64,000 bases of DNA, taken from the NCBI GenBank assembly GCA_030549335.1, contig CM060196.1, positions 5,905,501 through 5,969,500 on the forward strand, read 5' to 3'. How positions within the stretch are numbered: the first letter of the stretch is position 1; each line of letters starts with the position of its first letter. This DNA comes from Pontederia crassipes (Eukaryota > Streptophyta > Magnoliopsida > Commelinales > Pontederiaceae). The notes under the pieces were generated by a model. That model was given only the letters and a program-made list of their open reading frames with translations. It was not told the DNA's origin and made no database searches. Of this stretch, positions 12,250-25,145 are shown piece after piece. A program made the position numbers and the translations under genes.

Positions 12250-15200
12250 GCCCGTGTTACGTAAAGGAATAATTGGAACATGTTGGGAGTTGGGGAGGGG
12301 TCCTACTTGTGTGCCATGCTATTAAATTAAATTAATTATTAAGTAATCGTTTGCGTTAATCATGCATTGCGTAGCCATGTGGGGGATTTGGTGATCCAAC
12401 ATTCTAAGACTCGTCACGTTACATTATTGCAACTGCCACGGAAGAACGTTAATTTGATTAGCGGGGTCGACATTAAAGCCTTTCCTTCTTCTTTTTTTTG
12501 ACTGAAAATTATATTTATATTTATATTTTTATTTCCAGAAATATAAAATTTCTTTGATCAGGCGGTTGAAATTATTAGTTTGCCCTTATTTTTTATCCCC
12601 TGAGACATCAGTTTCTACTTTATATATTATTTTTTTAAGAAGCAAACATATCTAAAAGTTTTAATTATTCTACTTACTGTTCGCTTGATAAAGCTTGCAA
12701 GAAGAGATTGCCATTTGTAAAGTGATAAACTTATCTGTTCACTGTATGATTATTATTATTTGCATACCTCCAACATTCAACATCAATTTAGTTCCATCCG
12801 GAATCAAGTGATAAGCAGTTTATCCTCATTTAAAGAGGTATTAAGTTCGAATATAGTCATATGTAAAAATTTTTCGAAAATCTCACTTGGCATAACCAAA
12901 CTTGTGACTTGGGATAACACCAGGTGATAATATATTTGAATCTTTATTCGATAATTCCGAATATCGTGATGGCAACAAAAAAAATTCGACCCCATTCGAT
13001 TTCTGTTCTGGCGTTACTCGCTATATTCTATCAAATACTTTTATATCACCCAGAAATTAAAGTGATTTCTAATAGAAGAATGCATAGGTTCTTTGCTATT
13101 AGTTAGAATGGTCCCAATGATCATATATTATATATTATGCATTATCATATTCATGGATTCCTTATCCTTAGGATTTTCAGGTCTTTGCTTACATGAGCAA
13201 ATGCAAAAACATAAAAGGTTGCTTTATTTCTTTCTTTTTTTCTCCTCTCACATATTTGTCAGCCACTATTCAAGAGACGATGATCTAAGCCAACGACTTT
13301 TAGGCAAATTTGAGTCACTGCGTCACCAGTTGGCAGAAGAAGCCAAGATTTAACTTCGATTACGAAAATATACCAGATTTATAATAATATTCGTCGTGAC
13401 TCAATAATATGGATCAATGCACCAACTATATGTGTATGCAATAAGTCTCTCTACCGATATATTTTTTTATTGATCTTAGAAACTTCATTGTATAATGAAG
13501 TGAAACAAACTTTATCAGCTTGCTAATTAACAACAACTTATCTCTCTATTGAACTTGTTCTAATGATGGTGTTTGAATCAAAACTTTTGACTAGAAACTT
13601 GACCTAATTCTACCAAATATAATCATGGAGTTCTCTTTTTTTTTTTTGTCCACGCGAAAATTTAAATCTCGATTAAAGCTCAAAGTTCTCATAAAAAAAT
13701 TATTGATCTGCAAAGATTTTGTCTAGCTTTTCCTTTTTTTAATTTTATGGTGGGCCCCATCATAACGAGGAAGAGGGTGAGAGAAAACGAATCTCATTTC
13801 ACTTAATTAAAAAAAGAGAAAGTGAGATAATTATTTTATTATTAATTACTTAGAATATAAAATTAAAATAAAATATTTTTAAATAAGTATAGTAATATAA
13901 TATTAAGTAAATTATAATAAATAGTTAAAATATAATACATAAAATAATTTTATTTAGACTTAATAAACATTATAATTCTAAAAAAACCATGAATAATTAA
14001 ATGAAATTATTGCAAACATTATAAGTATGTTTATCGTATTACAATATAATTTACTAATTGAATTTTCTTATTTAGAAAAAATATTATATGTAATCTAATT
14101 TATAGTATAGTAAGATATTATTGACGTAAATTATATATAATCTAATTTATATTATATTAAGATATTATTTAAATAATTACTTATAATTAAATATTATTGA
14201 TTATGTTTATTGTTAATATTATTTGTTAAACTATTTTTTCACATTGTTTTAAATAATAATAAATTATGATATTATTTAAATATAAGATTTACTATATTAT
14301 AAAATAAATTTATTCATCTAATTAATATTTTTTATTCAGACACCTACTAAAACTTATTTATCAAATTAATTTTTTTAATTTCTTATCATTACACATTTCA
14401 TTGAAACATCAAACTTAAACTTTCTATTTATTCGATTAGTTCTCGAGTACTAATAAGAACCGAAGTTCTTGCATCCAAACGAGAAGTTGATTAAACTTTA
14501 CCTTGTTAATTGTGATTTACAACTGTTATAACTTATGAACGTCATCCACGGTAGTGTGTTTTGTGATCACAACTCTACCAATTTGAGATTGATGTTAGGG
14601 CTAGTCGATTTCATTCACCTAATTATTCAATCGTCGTTCGAACCTCGTGTAGAGGAGTTGCAAGGGCCAATTATGTTGGGAATGAATGAAGAAAAATCAA
14701 TAAGCAACGCTTAATACACACACATATGATTTGAATTACATGAAGGTTTTTTACCATATTCAAAATAACTATTGCAGAGAATAAAACATCGAATGTTGAT
14801 CAATGAGTAGAATACTAAAATAACTAAATACAGATAATGATATACAACTTTTTGTATCATCGTGAACAAAAAAAAAGCATAAACAAATGAATAAGATTGT
14901 TGTGGCTAAGTTTTGTTACGAGCAAAATACATGACAAGTTCTACATAACAGTTCAAGTCTTTGGCTAAGGCCACAACTTTTTTCTTTCACGACTTTTGAT
15001 TCGATATAACGTTATGAAATGTCAGATAAGTACAATCGTGACTTCAGTCTAAAATAGGTCATGAATTATCTTAGAGCTGAAGGGTCATTGGAACGTTCAA
15101 ACTTTATAAAAAATTAAGCTTGATCATCTGAAGCAACACATTTTTATCAAATCGTTTGGTTCTCTTATCTATTAAAAAAATGTAAATATGAAATAATTTC

Positions 15201-16299
15201 TTTGATTTTCTTCTAAATTCATAAATTATAAGATTATAAACTATATATTTAAGATAAAAATAAAAGATCTTCACAATTATCTTAAATTCCTTATTGAAAA
15301 TTATTAATGATAGTATTATACCATAACACATAATTATATTAATTATTAATCGATATTTTGATTTAATTTAATTTATACTATCTTATTATTAACCGGTTTA
15401 ATTAATCATCCAACTTAATCCGATCTGAATAAAAAATCTTTCCCAATCAGCTTCGGATCTACCGGGATCTTACCATGATATTTCAAGACATGCAAAATAT
15501 ATGTAATTCTTGGGCAATAATCACCTGTGGATATGACAAATTATTTTATCCCACGGTTGTGTTGAGATGAGAACTTTAAGTTCTCGTTTAGTTTTTGATA
15601 ATTAATCGATTAGATAAAAAACATTAGTGAATGTTTGAATAAAAAGTAAGAATTAAGAATATAATTTATGAGTTATAAAATTATAGTAAATAAAAATATT
15701 ATATGAATTTATTTATTTAAAATTTACGTAATCTTAAGATCCAATAATTTTTTAAAATAGAACATTTTAATTAATAAAATTATATTACAATAAATATAAT
15801 ATATACATAAGATTTCACATTAATTTTATTTAATTGACATTAGAATACAATAAATATAATTAATATAATGTTTACATCAATTCAATTAATTAATATGATT
15901 TTTTTATAATTTTATTATACTATTAGCAAAATATTCTAACTAATTAATAAGATATTTTTATTTATTAGAACTAAATAATTTTATAATTTTAAATTAATAA
16001 AATTGAATAATTTAATTTATAAGCTACAAAATAATGTATTAATAAACAAATAATATATATTAAAAATAATTAAAATAAAAAAGAAAAAAAACCCAAGTTC
16101 TTGGTGGAAGTAAGATTTTTTTTTTTTTGCTTTTTGTCACGAGATGGTAACTTGAAAAGTTTCATCACATGGAGTGTTTGACAAAATTTGGATAAGTCTT
16201 GTCATCCAAACACTGTCAAAAAGCTTTGGTGAGCTGCCAATTGTCCTAAGCACCTTTCTTCCAATCAAACATCACAAATAGAGAGTTTAAAAAATATAG
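12250..16299. other. AT-rich intergenic DNA, 4 kb
   Basis: No gene could be supported. A 260-base open frame at 13093-13353 ends in a hydrophilic segment (DDDLSQRLLGKFESLRHQLAEE) that could be a stray exon fragment. It has a hydrophobic, AT-driven N-terminal part and no splice-linked partner. The rest is decayed repeat DNA, including a 50-base duplicated phrase near 14092 and 14142. Confidence 0.4.
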
Positions 16300-16794
16300 G
16301 GATAAATTTCACTAAATATCCTATAACTTTGATCACTTTCTTAATAGTATTCTCTAATTTCACTTTTGTAATCAGACGATTCTCCATCTTTTAACTTATT
16401 TCACTCTTTTGACAATCGATCATTTTTCAGTTTCTTGTCGACGTGACGTACATGTAACAAATTTCTTTCTCCTCCACATGAGCAACTAGCTGATGTGGCA
16501 TCATCATCCCTCCCTTTTCCGAAGGGGGCTGTCGCCCCCTCCACGACATGCGACCTCCGGCGTGAGGTCGCGGAGAGGGGCGATGGCCCCTCTTTCTCTT
16601 CGTAAGGAAAAGTGAGTGGAAAAGAGAAAATAATCACGTAGATGATAGCGCAATTGTGAAATTACTGGTTATAGGTCAAAAGGATAATTTGTGGAACACG
16701 TTAAAAGATGAAGGATGGTATGATTATAAAGTTAAGTTGGAAGGTAGTGTTGAGAAAGCATCAAAGTTCAAGGATATTTAATAAAAATTTATCC
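16300..16794. mobile_element. Second foldback family: Mutator-like MITE with long inverted repeats
   Basis: Left end GGATAAATTTCACTAAATAT and right end (reverse complement) GGATAAATTTTTATTAAATA continue as inverted copies for about 100 bases (both then read ATCC, AACTTTGAT and CATCTTTTAAC). The flanking 9-mers AAAATATAG (16291-16299) and AAAATGCAG (16795-16803) match at 7 of 9 positions. The core (about 16500-16620) is GC-rich and itself palindromic. It shares the architecture, not the sequence, of the element at 548-1641. Confidence 0.75.
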
Positions 16795-16803
16795 AAAATG
16801 CAG

Positions 16804-17583
16804 GTTAAAAAAGTTCTTCGTAAATGCGTGAATTGATTCTATTATTTGTTGAATTAGAAAACAAAAGGTACCAGTAAATTAACTTTACTCTATCAGACAA
16901 CCAACAACATCGAGGCCCAATTCAAATTTCTGTCGTATGTTTTTCTAACTTATTCTTTTTCCTTTTATCAAAGTGCCTTATGCAAACCCGTTTGGTACAA
17001 CGATGCATTCTCCTTAGGCTTCCAATTCATCATTTGTCCTTCTTAAGCTGTCTTCCATCATTTTGTTTTTCCACTCTTTTTTTTTCATTCTTCTGACCTT
17101 TGAGAAAATAAACATATTTTTCCTTCTACGAATCAAGTTAAATGGATGCTCTATAGTACACGTAAGATATTAGGATGGAGAGGCTTGTTAAATTGGTGCA
17201 CTCCACCAACCATGTGTAATAGTAGGCATCGAAGCTGTGCGTATGTAAAGGAAACAAACTTAGGAGGGGTTGGTACGTCTATCTGATTAATGGATGTGAC
17301 AACCATAATGAGACCATGTCGAACATTGACTAATTAAGCTCCATTAATTTGTTTCGACAATTATATATCAGGGTAATTAACAATAAAATGGATGAGAATA
17401 TTTAGTATAGTATACAAGAGAGAGAGCACCGTACAAGCTGTCTTTTGTGTTGTCTGGGTTAATTAATTTGTCGTTGATGAATTATTGGTAATGTCATTTC
17501 TTTGCTAAAGAAATAGATTAGAGAACGTGCATCTAAACAAGGTGGTGGGGATGCCGTGGCGGCCTTTGCATCGGTCTTTTACC
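16804..17583. other. Intergenic DNA upstream of the first LPR gene
   Basis: No gene seen; probably contains upstream regulatory sequence of the LPR gene that starts at 18315. Confidence 0.4.
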
Positions 17584-17591
17584 TATAAATA
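17584..17591 (+). promoter_or_regulatory. TATAAATA box, possible distal promoter of LPR gene 1
   Basis: A consensus plant TATA box followed after about 65 bases by a long CT-rich tract (17649-17696), a usual arrangement of plant core promoter and leader. It lies 724 bases before the LPR start codon. If it drives that gene, the leader is long or contains an intron; this link is inference. Confidence 0.4.
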
Positions 17592-17648
17592 GATTCCTGG
17601 TTCAATTTTTTGAAGGACGTGTGGCAAGCACAAGCGAGCAGCCCTCTC

Positions 17649-17696
17649 TTTAGGTCTCTTTCTCTCTCCCTCTCTCCCTCTCCCTCCCTCCCTCCA
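17649..17696 (+). repeat. CT-rich tract downstream of the TATA box
   Basis: TCTCTTTCTCTCTCCC-type pyrimidine run, like the leader tract of the MYB gene in this window. Probably part of a 5' leader. Confidence 0.55.
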
Positions 17697-18314
17697 TTTT
17701 CGTCTAATTGCATCTCATCCATGTATTATTTCTACGCTCCTTTACATGTATATAGATGGTTGCATTTATGTTTTTACTTTCAACGCTTCTATAACATCTA
17801 GAATTTGCCTAGTGATGGCGTCCTGTCTTCGTATATTGAACATTTTTTAAGATTTTGCCAAGATAGGAACACCGCTAGGGATGTCATATGGACATTTCTT
17901 CTGTGACATACATAAGGTGGCAGGGCATCTGTGCAACAATGTGGCTGGTAATCATAGGATCGTTAGTGGACTAGATATTGCTGTCCCCCTATAGCCTCCA
18001 CATGTCCTAGGGTTAATTTATGAGTTGGAACTCTTGAGCATTTTTAGATTTCTTTGAGCAATATTATTGGCAAGACAGAATCTAAATCTGATTCAAAGTT
18101 GAGCTCAGGTTTCTGCATGCGACCAACATTAGGTACGGTAGTGATAATATTAATTTAGGATCATTACAAATGTATCTAACTTCATGCAAAGGCCAACAAG
18201 CTTCGTCCTCGCACATGATCAATATATTTCAGTTGGCAGCATTTGTGCATGCAGTCAGGTCATTAAGATAACTTAAGTTAACTTGATGCGGCAGCTCAAC
18301 CGCATTGCAGCACG

Positions 18315-20388
18315 ATGAGGGCCAAAATGAAGTTAGCTATCTTGATCTTGCAAATAATAGTGGCCGTCGGAGCTCGAAGGACGCCGACTCCGGTGACGGA
18401 TATAATTCTACAGCAGTTGGCCGCGGCGCTGCAAAAGTACGTCGATCCACTTCCTCAGATGCCCATTATAGCGGGATATGCCATGAAGAAGGGCAAGCCT
18501 GTCTCTGTGACTCTTACCATAGGCATGTATCACAAGAAATGGGTATGTTCTAATTGCCACCTTATTATTCCTTTCATGTACACACACATAAATATAAATA
18601 ATATATAGACAGGTAAGGAGGCGACGTATAGAATTTAGTTTCAAAATTTTGTCATATAATTTTTATCAATCACATATACTTTAAGTATTGGATTAATTAA
18701 TTCACTTCAATGCGGTTTTACTTTGCATGCAGAAATTTCATCGTGACCTCCCGGCGACTCCAGTCTTCGTCTTTGGGACCAGCGCCTCGGCGGCCACCTT
18801 CCCCGGCCCGACCATCGTAGCGCGGCACGACGTGCCGCTCTCCATCAGGTGGGAGAATCACCTGCCGAACCGCCACATCCTCCCGTTCGACACCACCGTC
18901 CCAACCGCCGTTCCCAAGACCAAGGGCGTCCCGGCCGTGGTCCACCTCCACGGCAGTGTCCATCCGCCGCAATCAGACGGCAGCGCGCTCGCCTGGTTCA
19001 CCGCCGGCTTTCAGGAGGTCGGTCCCAATTGGGTCCAGACCACCTACACTTACCCCAATGTCCAGCCCCCTGGTAACCTCTGGTACCATGACCACGCCCT
19101 CGGCCTCACGCGCGCAAACCTCCTCGCTGGTCTCCTCGGCGCCTACATCATACAGAAGCCTGACATCGACGACCCCATGGAGCTGCCGTCGGGCGAGGAG
19201 TTCGACCTCCACTTGGTCATCGTTGATCGGACCTTCAACGCTGACGGCACCATCTTCATGAACACTACGGGCAACAACCCTTCCGTCCACCCGCAGTGGC
19301 AGCCTGAGTACTTCGGGGACACCGTCGTCGTCAACGGCAAGGCCTGGCCGTACCTCAATGTCACACGCCGCAAGTACCGCTTCCGCATCATCAACGCGAG
19401 CAACGCGCGCTACTTCCGCCTCTCCCTCTCCAACGGCCTGCCGTTCTACGTCATCGGCTCCGACTCCTCCTACCTCTCGGCGCCTTCGAAGACCTCAACC
19501 ATCATACTGGCGCCCGCGGAGATCTTCGACGCCGTGATAGACTTCTCGCAGACGAACACGACGTCTGCGGAGATGACGAACGACGCCCCGTATCCGTTCC
19601 CGACAGGTACGCCGCCGGACGCGCAGACCGGCAAGGTAATGAAGTTTAATATACTCCCCAATAAGGGCAAGGTGCCAGTGCCGGACAATTCGACGGTGCC
19701 GAACAAGGAGGTGGGCTACGCTGGGTCCACTGCGACCGGGCCGGTGACGAAGACAAGGTATATTACCATGTATGAGTACCGGAGCACCGCCAACACGCCG
19801 ACACACCTCTACATCAACGGACTCCGGTTCGAGGACCCGGTGACGGAGACGCCCAAGTCCGGCACGACCGAACTGTGGAACATCATCAACCTGACGGAGG
19901 ACAACCACCCGCTTCACATACACCTGGGGATGTTCCAGGCCGTCAAGGTGCAGGAACTGCTCGACCTGTCGACGTTCAAGACCTGCATGACCACGAACAA
20001 CGACGCTCTCAAGTGCAACGTGGCTGCCCATGCGGCCGGGCAGGTGCTGACCATCCCGGACCACGAGAAGACATGGAAGAACGTGGTCAAGATCGAACCC
20101 GGGTACATGACCAGCGTCGTCGTGGCGTTCAAGCTGGTCGACACCAACCAGACCTACCCGTTTGATGTCACCGCCGAGCCCGGCTACGTCTACCATTGCC
20201 ATGTGAGTATTATATATATATATATATATATAATATGGTTTTAAAATTTTAACTGATATCTTAGCTTGCTGTTGAATAATAATATTTAAGAACTTAATTA
20301 TAATTTCTCGTTTTTTTTCTTTTTTTTTTTGCAGATATTGGATCATGAAGACAATGCTATGATTCGTCCACTAAAGTTCGTGGCATGA
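18315..20388 (+). CDS. LPR1: LPR1-type multicopper oxidase (ferroxidase), gene 1
   Basis: Exons 18315-18542, 18733-20202 and 20335-20388 (GT-AG introns of 190 and 132 nt) encode 583 residues, close to Arabidopsis LPR1. The start gives a hydrophobic N-terminal signal peptide ([14 protein letters not shown]). All multicopper oxidase copper motifs are present: HLH at 147-149, HDH at 195-197, HPLHIH at 468-473 and [12 protein letters not shown] at 564-575, including the type-1 ligands Cys565, His570 and Met575. Conserved family text includes MYHKKWKFHRDLP and [15 protein letters not shown]. Several NxT/S sites fit a secreted glycoprotein. Family knowledge: LPR1 is an apoplastic or ER-routed ferroxidase that oxidises Fe(II) and, with PDR2, adjusts root meristem growth to low phosphate. 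Coding sequence is strikingly GC-rich against its AT-rich surroundings. The second copy at 32329-35731 faces it tail-to-tail. Confidence 0.95.
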
Positions 20389-20495
20389 GAAGAGAGTACA
20401 TACATTCGCAATGCATGTAGTGCAATCAAATAGTTCTGGTTTACATATTCTTATGACATGGGATGATTCAACTATATGTTCGGCACTAGAGATTG

Positions 20496-20501
20496 AATAA
20501 A
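20496..20501 (+). terminator. AATAAA polyadenylation signal of LPR gene 1
   Basis: Canonical hexamer 108 bases after the stop codon. Confidence 0.55.
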
Positions 20502-23081
20502 AGCATGACCGGAGGAACCAAGAAAGATGGGGCGGATATCATGTGAAATCGAAGCTCTTATCCTCTGCAAAGATCTATGTAAACTTCCGGTTTCGTTCTC
20601 CATTTATGGTGGTCAAGTATTCATTTCTGTAGGTCCAGTGTTATTAGACGATTATTTCCAAATATTTTATTTCATTTTATTTCCATCTCTAATTTTATTG
20701 GAGATTGTTGTTGTAATATTTCTATTGTTTTTCTACGTTACGGAGGGCTATTTTATTTGTCTTTCCCCGGTGCCAACTCTCTTATGTATACCACTTCAAC
20801 ATCTATATTTTTCCATTTAGTATTTTCAAGTGTGATATGCATATATTTAATTTCGACTTTAAATAAAAAAATTATAGAATGTGGAATAGTACTTGTGGAT
20901 AATGCACTCTTCACATGTACTTGCTTTGGAATCCAACTGACTTCTTAACACCTGTAGCAACTCAGAAAAATATATTCAAGCATGCATCCTGCAACGAATT
21001 TTAATATTGATTGATTCAACTAGCTGTCCAATTATTTAGTGGAAAAGAAACTAGGATCCGATGACAATGTCTTAAATTTAACTATAATATATACTGGGAA
21101 AATATTTAAAGCTGTATCTTTTTCATCTCGAAGGATGTGTAAGACGTTATCAATTTATTAATTATCCGGGGTCAAATAAATTCAACAATCTAATATTTTT
21201 TTCCTATTACAAAGAGAAATTTAATGAAATGATACAATAATAAAAAAAATATTAATATAATGAAGTTCAATCTTTTATTCACGAGTTGGGGGAAATTGCA
21301 TCGTTTACATCCTAATTTTTATATTCTTTATTCTTTTTTACTCGGTCATCGTTTAGAGGTCGCAAACTCTAATCCTAGCTAGATCGAAATCGTAGCATGC
21401 CATGACTATTTTCTTTATTAATAATACGGAATAACTTTAATAGTACAAAATTTTCCAGTAAGATGCATGAATTAGTACTATAGTTCCTATCTTCACAGCT
21501 CCATGAACACTTTATAACATGTCCATCTTGTCTATCGACTTTGTTAGTCCTAATGTCTCTTTGAGAGCTCAGAGATATCCCATAAAATTGAATATCATTC
21601 TTCTTCTTCATTTTTTTTCAATGCCAAAGATTATGATGCTTAACTCAGTATACTTTTTATTTTTTTTCTAAAATATCAAATTAATTTAAGTGTAGCAATT
21701 CTAGATCTCCTACCACGATAGAAAAACATGATTATGTCGCCTAACCAGTTCAGCTTGAAATAATGAAAAAGTAAACATATAAGCATTTGTTGATAATGAT
21801 TTCTCTCGCACTTAATCTTGAAAATATGTATTTTAGAATTTAATTTGTTACATAGTTAAATCAATTAGCTAATCTTAATCTTAATCAGAACTTTGGCACA
21901 TTATGCATTTTTTTTCCTTGGTCTATGTCTATTAAGGGGAGTAGGTTGCCAAGCGAGAAATCTCTTTGTCCCGCTCTGATTTCGTGATTGACAACCTGAT
22001 TCAGACCGGGAAGGAATTTGAGGGATGTTGGGGCCCTTATACATTCCTCAAGCATAAAAGAACAGACAAATTAATTTGGATCAGGAAAAAAAAAGACAAA
22101 CTCATTTTCCATGAACGATATATTTTTGGTGAAAGATAAATTATATTATTCGTTTTCTTCGATACGAGACAAACTCTCTTGTTAGTCACTTAGTCTTTAG
22201 AAACAAGAGTTTAGGTTAAGAAGGAATTATTGACATGCTTATATCATTGGCAAGGACAAATTTATATCACGTGCCCTTATTTTTCATGGAGCAAGCACTT
22301 GTTTTTATTAAGAGCGACAAAATTCTCCAAATTTTGGGGCAATTCGACATTTTATCTCCACAATTTATTCAGGACCAAGAATCTTTTACTCTTTTGCAAT
22401 CCATGATGCGAAGATTGCAAGTTAGGACAATGAATGAATTATTCAATTAGTAGAAAAAGAATGAAGTGCTAACTACGAGAACATTAAGTAAACTATTTAA
22501 GAAAATAATAAATTGAGTGAACGCGAAGGCCAATTATGAATTATCACTTCAAGAATCTATCTTACACTAATTAAGATATACATAATAATGGAAACTACGA
22601 TGAATGCAACAAGTTGGATGTCTTGTTTTGTAATATATCTCATTGTTAATTGGCATTCCTCTTGATTGGATGATACAAGGGCAAAGTGTAACAGAGTACT
22701 CCATCAGTTATATATATATACTATAACACCTAGATTGTGGTGTCAAAATGGCAAACAGGCTAATTGAGCATCTCCTCAATTTGGATTCTTTACTTGAGGT
22801 TGACGTCGGACCATCTTTAGTGGCTTTCAATTTAACATGAATATCTTTTATGATTGGCGTATTAAGTGGGCAGCACAAAGATGAAATGGAGACCGGCCAA
22901 CTAATTAATGTGTGCATCTTAAAACAAAAAAAAGAAAACATGTCTTGAATAATTCACATTTGAATCATTCCACTTCAAAGGTTACTCAATTCAATATCCC
23001 GGGGATGTTCATTAAAATATACAAAAATTCTATAGTAAGTTTCAAATGCCAAAATTTATTGGTTGATTGAAGATATGCACC
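20502..23081. other. Intergenic DNA downstream of LPR gene 1
   Basis: No gene seen. Frames at 20527-20948 and 22235-22450 have no domain and are AT-driven. Confidence 0.4.
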
Positions 23082-24545
23082 TCACCAAATTCATTAGTGC
23101 TCGATCTGTCACAAGGCAAATTTATACTCCCTAGATAGAATAATACTTCACGAAACATGATTGAGATATTGTTTATTCTAATCGAGGGATTAATATTTGA
23201 TTATTTCCAAGTGCTATTCATTTAAGTTTTAATTTAATTCAAGACTTTAAATTCCACCAAAAAATCAACCTTAAAAATATGAAAGTACTTGGTGCGCAAC
23301 GTCGACGTCTTCAAAAGCCCACAGTGCTGCTAGCTCAGTAACTCAGTTAATAGCAATGATATTATAACCCCCGACGGGTGTCTCAATTGGATCATGATTG
23401 GACCGATTCGATTGAGTTCAATCGTAAAAAATTAAATTTTTATTAAAATAATAATATTTATATTAATTTTAAATAAATATAATAATTAATATATTATATT
23501 TTATTATAATAAACTACTAATAATCATAAATTAATATAAAATTGTTTTTGATATATTGTATAAAGTTAAATTATCCAAATCTAATCGATTATTATTAATT
23601 TTCTATTATTAATATAATATCAGTGATTTTATATTACTTTATTTAAAGTTAATTCACTTTTTATTTTTCATTCACTTTTTATTTCCAATTATTCTTCTAA
23701 TTGTATATCCTTCCACGTTTATTTTCTTGTTTATTTTCATTTTTCCCATTATTCCTTATTTCCCTTCTTTTCATGTTTATAGTTGAATTAGGCTTCTTTT
23801 TCAAATTATTTATTATATTAAAAAACATAACAGTTAATCAATTATTTTATTATTATTTATTTTTATATTTATATTTTCACTTTCAAATTTATTTTTTTAC
23901 CTATTAATTATCTTCCTATATTTACATTTGTGTCATTCCCTAATTTACGCCTTATTCATTTATCTACTTTCAAATTTGTTTTCTAGCTATTAATTATTTT
24001 CCTACATTTATAGTTGTATTTCCATTTAAATTTTGATCCAGCTAGCTCGATTCCTTCATTAATATTTTCTTTATTTATTTTTCTTTCCATTTCATTCAAC
24101 TCACTTTCTATCTTAACTTGATTTTTTTCAAAATTCAATTGAATCGATTTTTTACCGGTTCACCGGTTTGCCGGTTTTTTTCAGTTCAATCGGATGTTTT
24201 CCGATTTGACACTCACAACGATTTTTAGAGTCAATCCGGACCGGACCAAGTGCCGGTCACTTGGTCCGGTCCGCTTTTAATAACATTGGTTAATAGTAAA
24301 GTAATTAACAAATTTAGTTAAACAATTTCGAATGTAATTTTCATCAAAACACAACTTTTATCAAGATATTTTTCCGATTACAAAATTGGTATGTGATTAG
24401 TATTATAAAGAAATTTCTTTATATTCGTGCGGCTTGATCAAGTTTCAATAATTAGTTTCATTCTTATTCAATTTAAGATTTATAACAAGAATCCTTCGTC
24501 AGTATAGCAACACCCATCTAGTAACAAGTATAGTTGCAATGTACT
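23082..24545. repeat. Segmental duplication, copy A (interrupted by a hAT element)
   Basis: This segment aligns, in the same orientation, with 31263-31860. Both begin TCACCAAATTCATTAGTGCT and share, in order, TTTATACTCCCT, a GATTATTT/AATTATTTT-CAAG block, AAGACTTTAAATTC versus AAGACCTTAAATTC, ACAATTTCGAATGTAATT, and a final block containing ACACCCA. The copies have many substitutions and indels, so the duplication is old. The hAT insertion at 23354-24288 splits this copy. Confidence 0.7.
23354..24288. mobile_element. hAT-type MITE with perfect 8-bp target duplication
   Basis: Flanked by identical GTTAATAG 8-mers (23346-23353 and 24289-24296). The ends are inverted repeats: CAATGATATTATAA at left and CAATGTTATTAAAA as reverse complement of the right. 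The middle is AT-rich and the right third holds repeated ACCGGTT/CCGGTC words. No transposase is encoded. Removing it restores collinearity with the other duplicated segment, which independently confirms the ends. Confidence 0.85.
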
Positions 24546-24695
24546 CCCCTTTAGGCACTATTTGAGTTGTCTAAAAATGTTGTATGAGATTATGTGTGGA
24601 GCATTGGGCAAGTTAAAATATTTTTTAAAGTGTTTGATGTCGGCAAATAATCACAACATCAAATGTTTGACAACCAACGTTTTGGAATATTGAAA

Positions 24696-25145
24696 ATTGT
24701 CAAGATCGGAATTTTATATAAGATCGGAAGGAATGTCATAAGATCGAAAATCATAATATCGGATCGAAGATCATAAGATCCTATTTATTAATAAATAGTA
24801 TATTTTTAAAATAATAAATATATTTTTTTATAAATTTTTCGTATTGAAATATTAAATTATACATCACTAAGACATTTTTATGAATTCATGAGTCAAATTA
24901 TATTAAAACATATTAAAAATGAATAAAAATATATTTAACTTCATATAAATTAATTCTTATTATTATAAATATATTTTTAATTAATATTTAAATGATTATA
25001 TTTATTATATGAGATCGTAAGATTGTATGGTCAAAATTAAGATCGTATTAAGATCTTACATATAAGATCCTCAAGATAAGATCGAGATCGAAAGGGGTAT
25101 GTAAGATCGTAAAATCGTAAGATGTAGATCGAGATCTTGACAACC
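24696..25145. mobile_element. MITE-like repeat rich in AAGATCG words
   Basis: The left end reads ATTGTCAAGATC and the right end GATCTTGACAAC, an inverted repeat. Between them AAGATCG, TAAGATC and related 7-mers recur more than a dozen times, concentrated in the two subterminal zones with an AT-rich middle. Subterminal clustered motifs of this sort are typical transposase-binding arrays. I see no clear target duplication, so the superfamily is open. Confidence 0.6.

Noticed and set aside
13093..13353. 86-residue frame with a hydrophilic C-terminus
   Set aside because: The first half is AT-driven hydrophobic sequence and no flanking exon or family match is recognisable; too weak to call a gene.
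18973..20346. Long open frames antisense to LPR gene 1, one of 283 residues
   Set aside because: They are shadows caused by the high GC content at third codon positions of the real gene.
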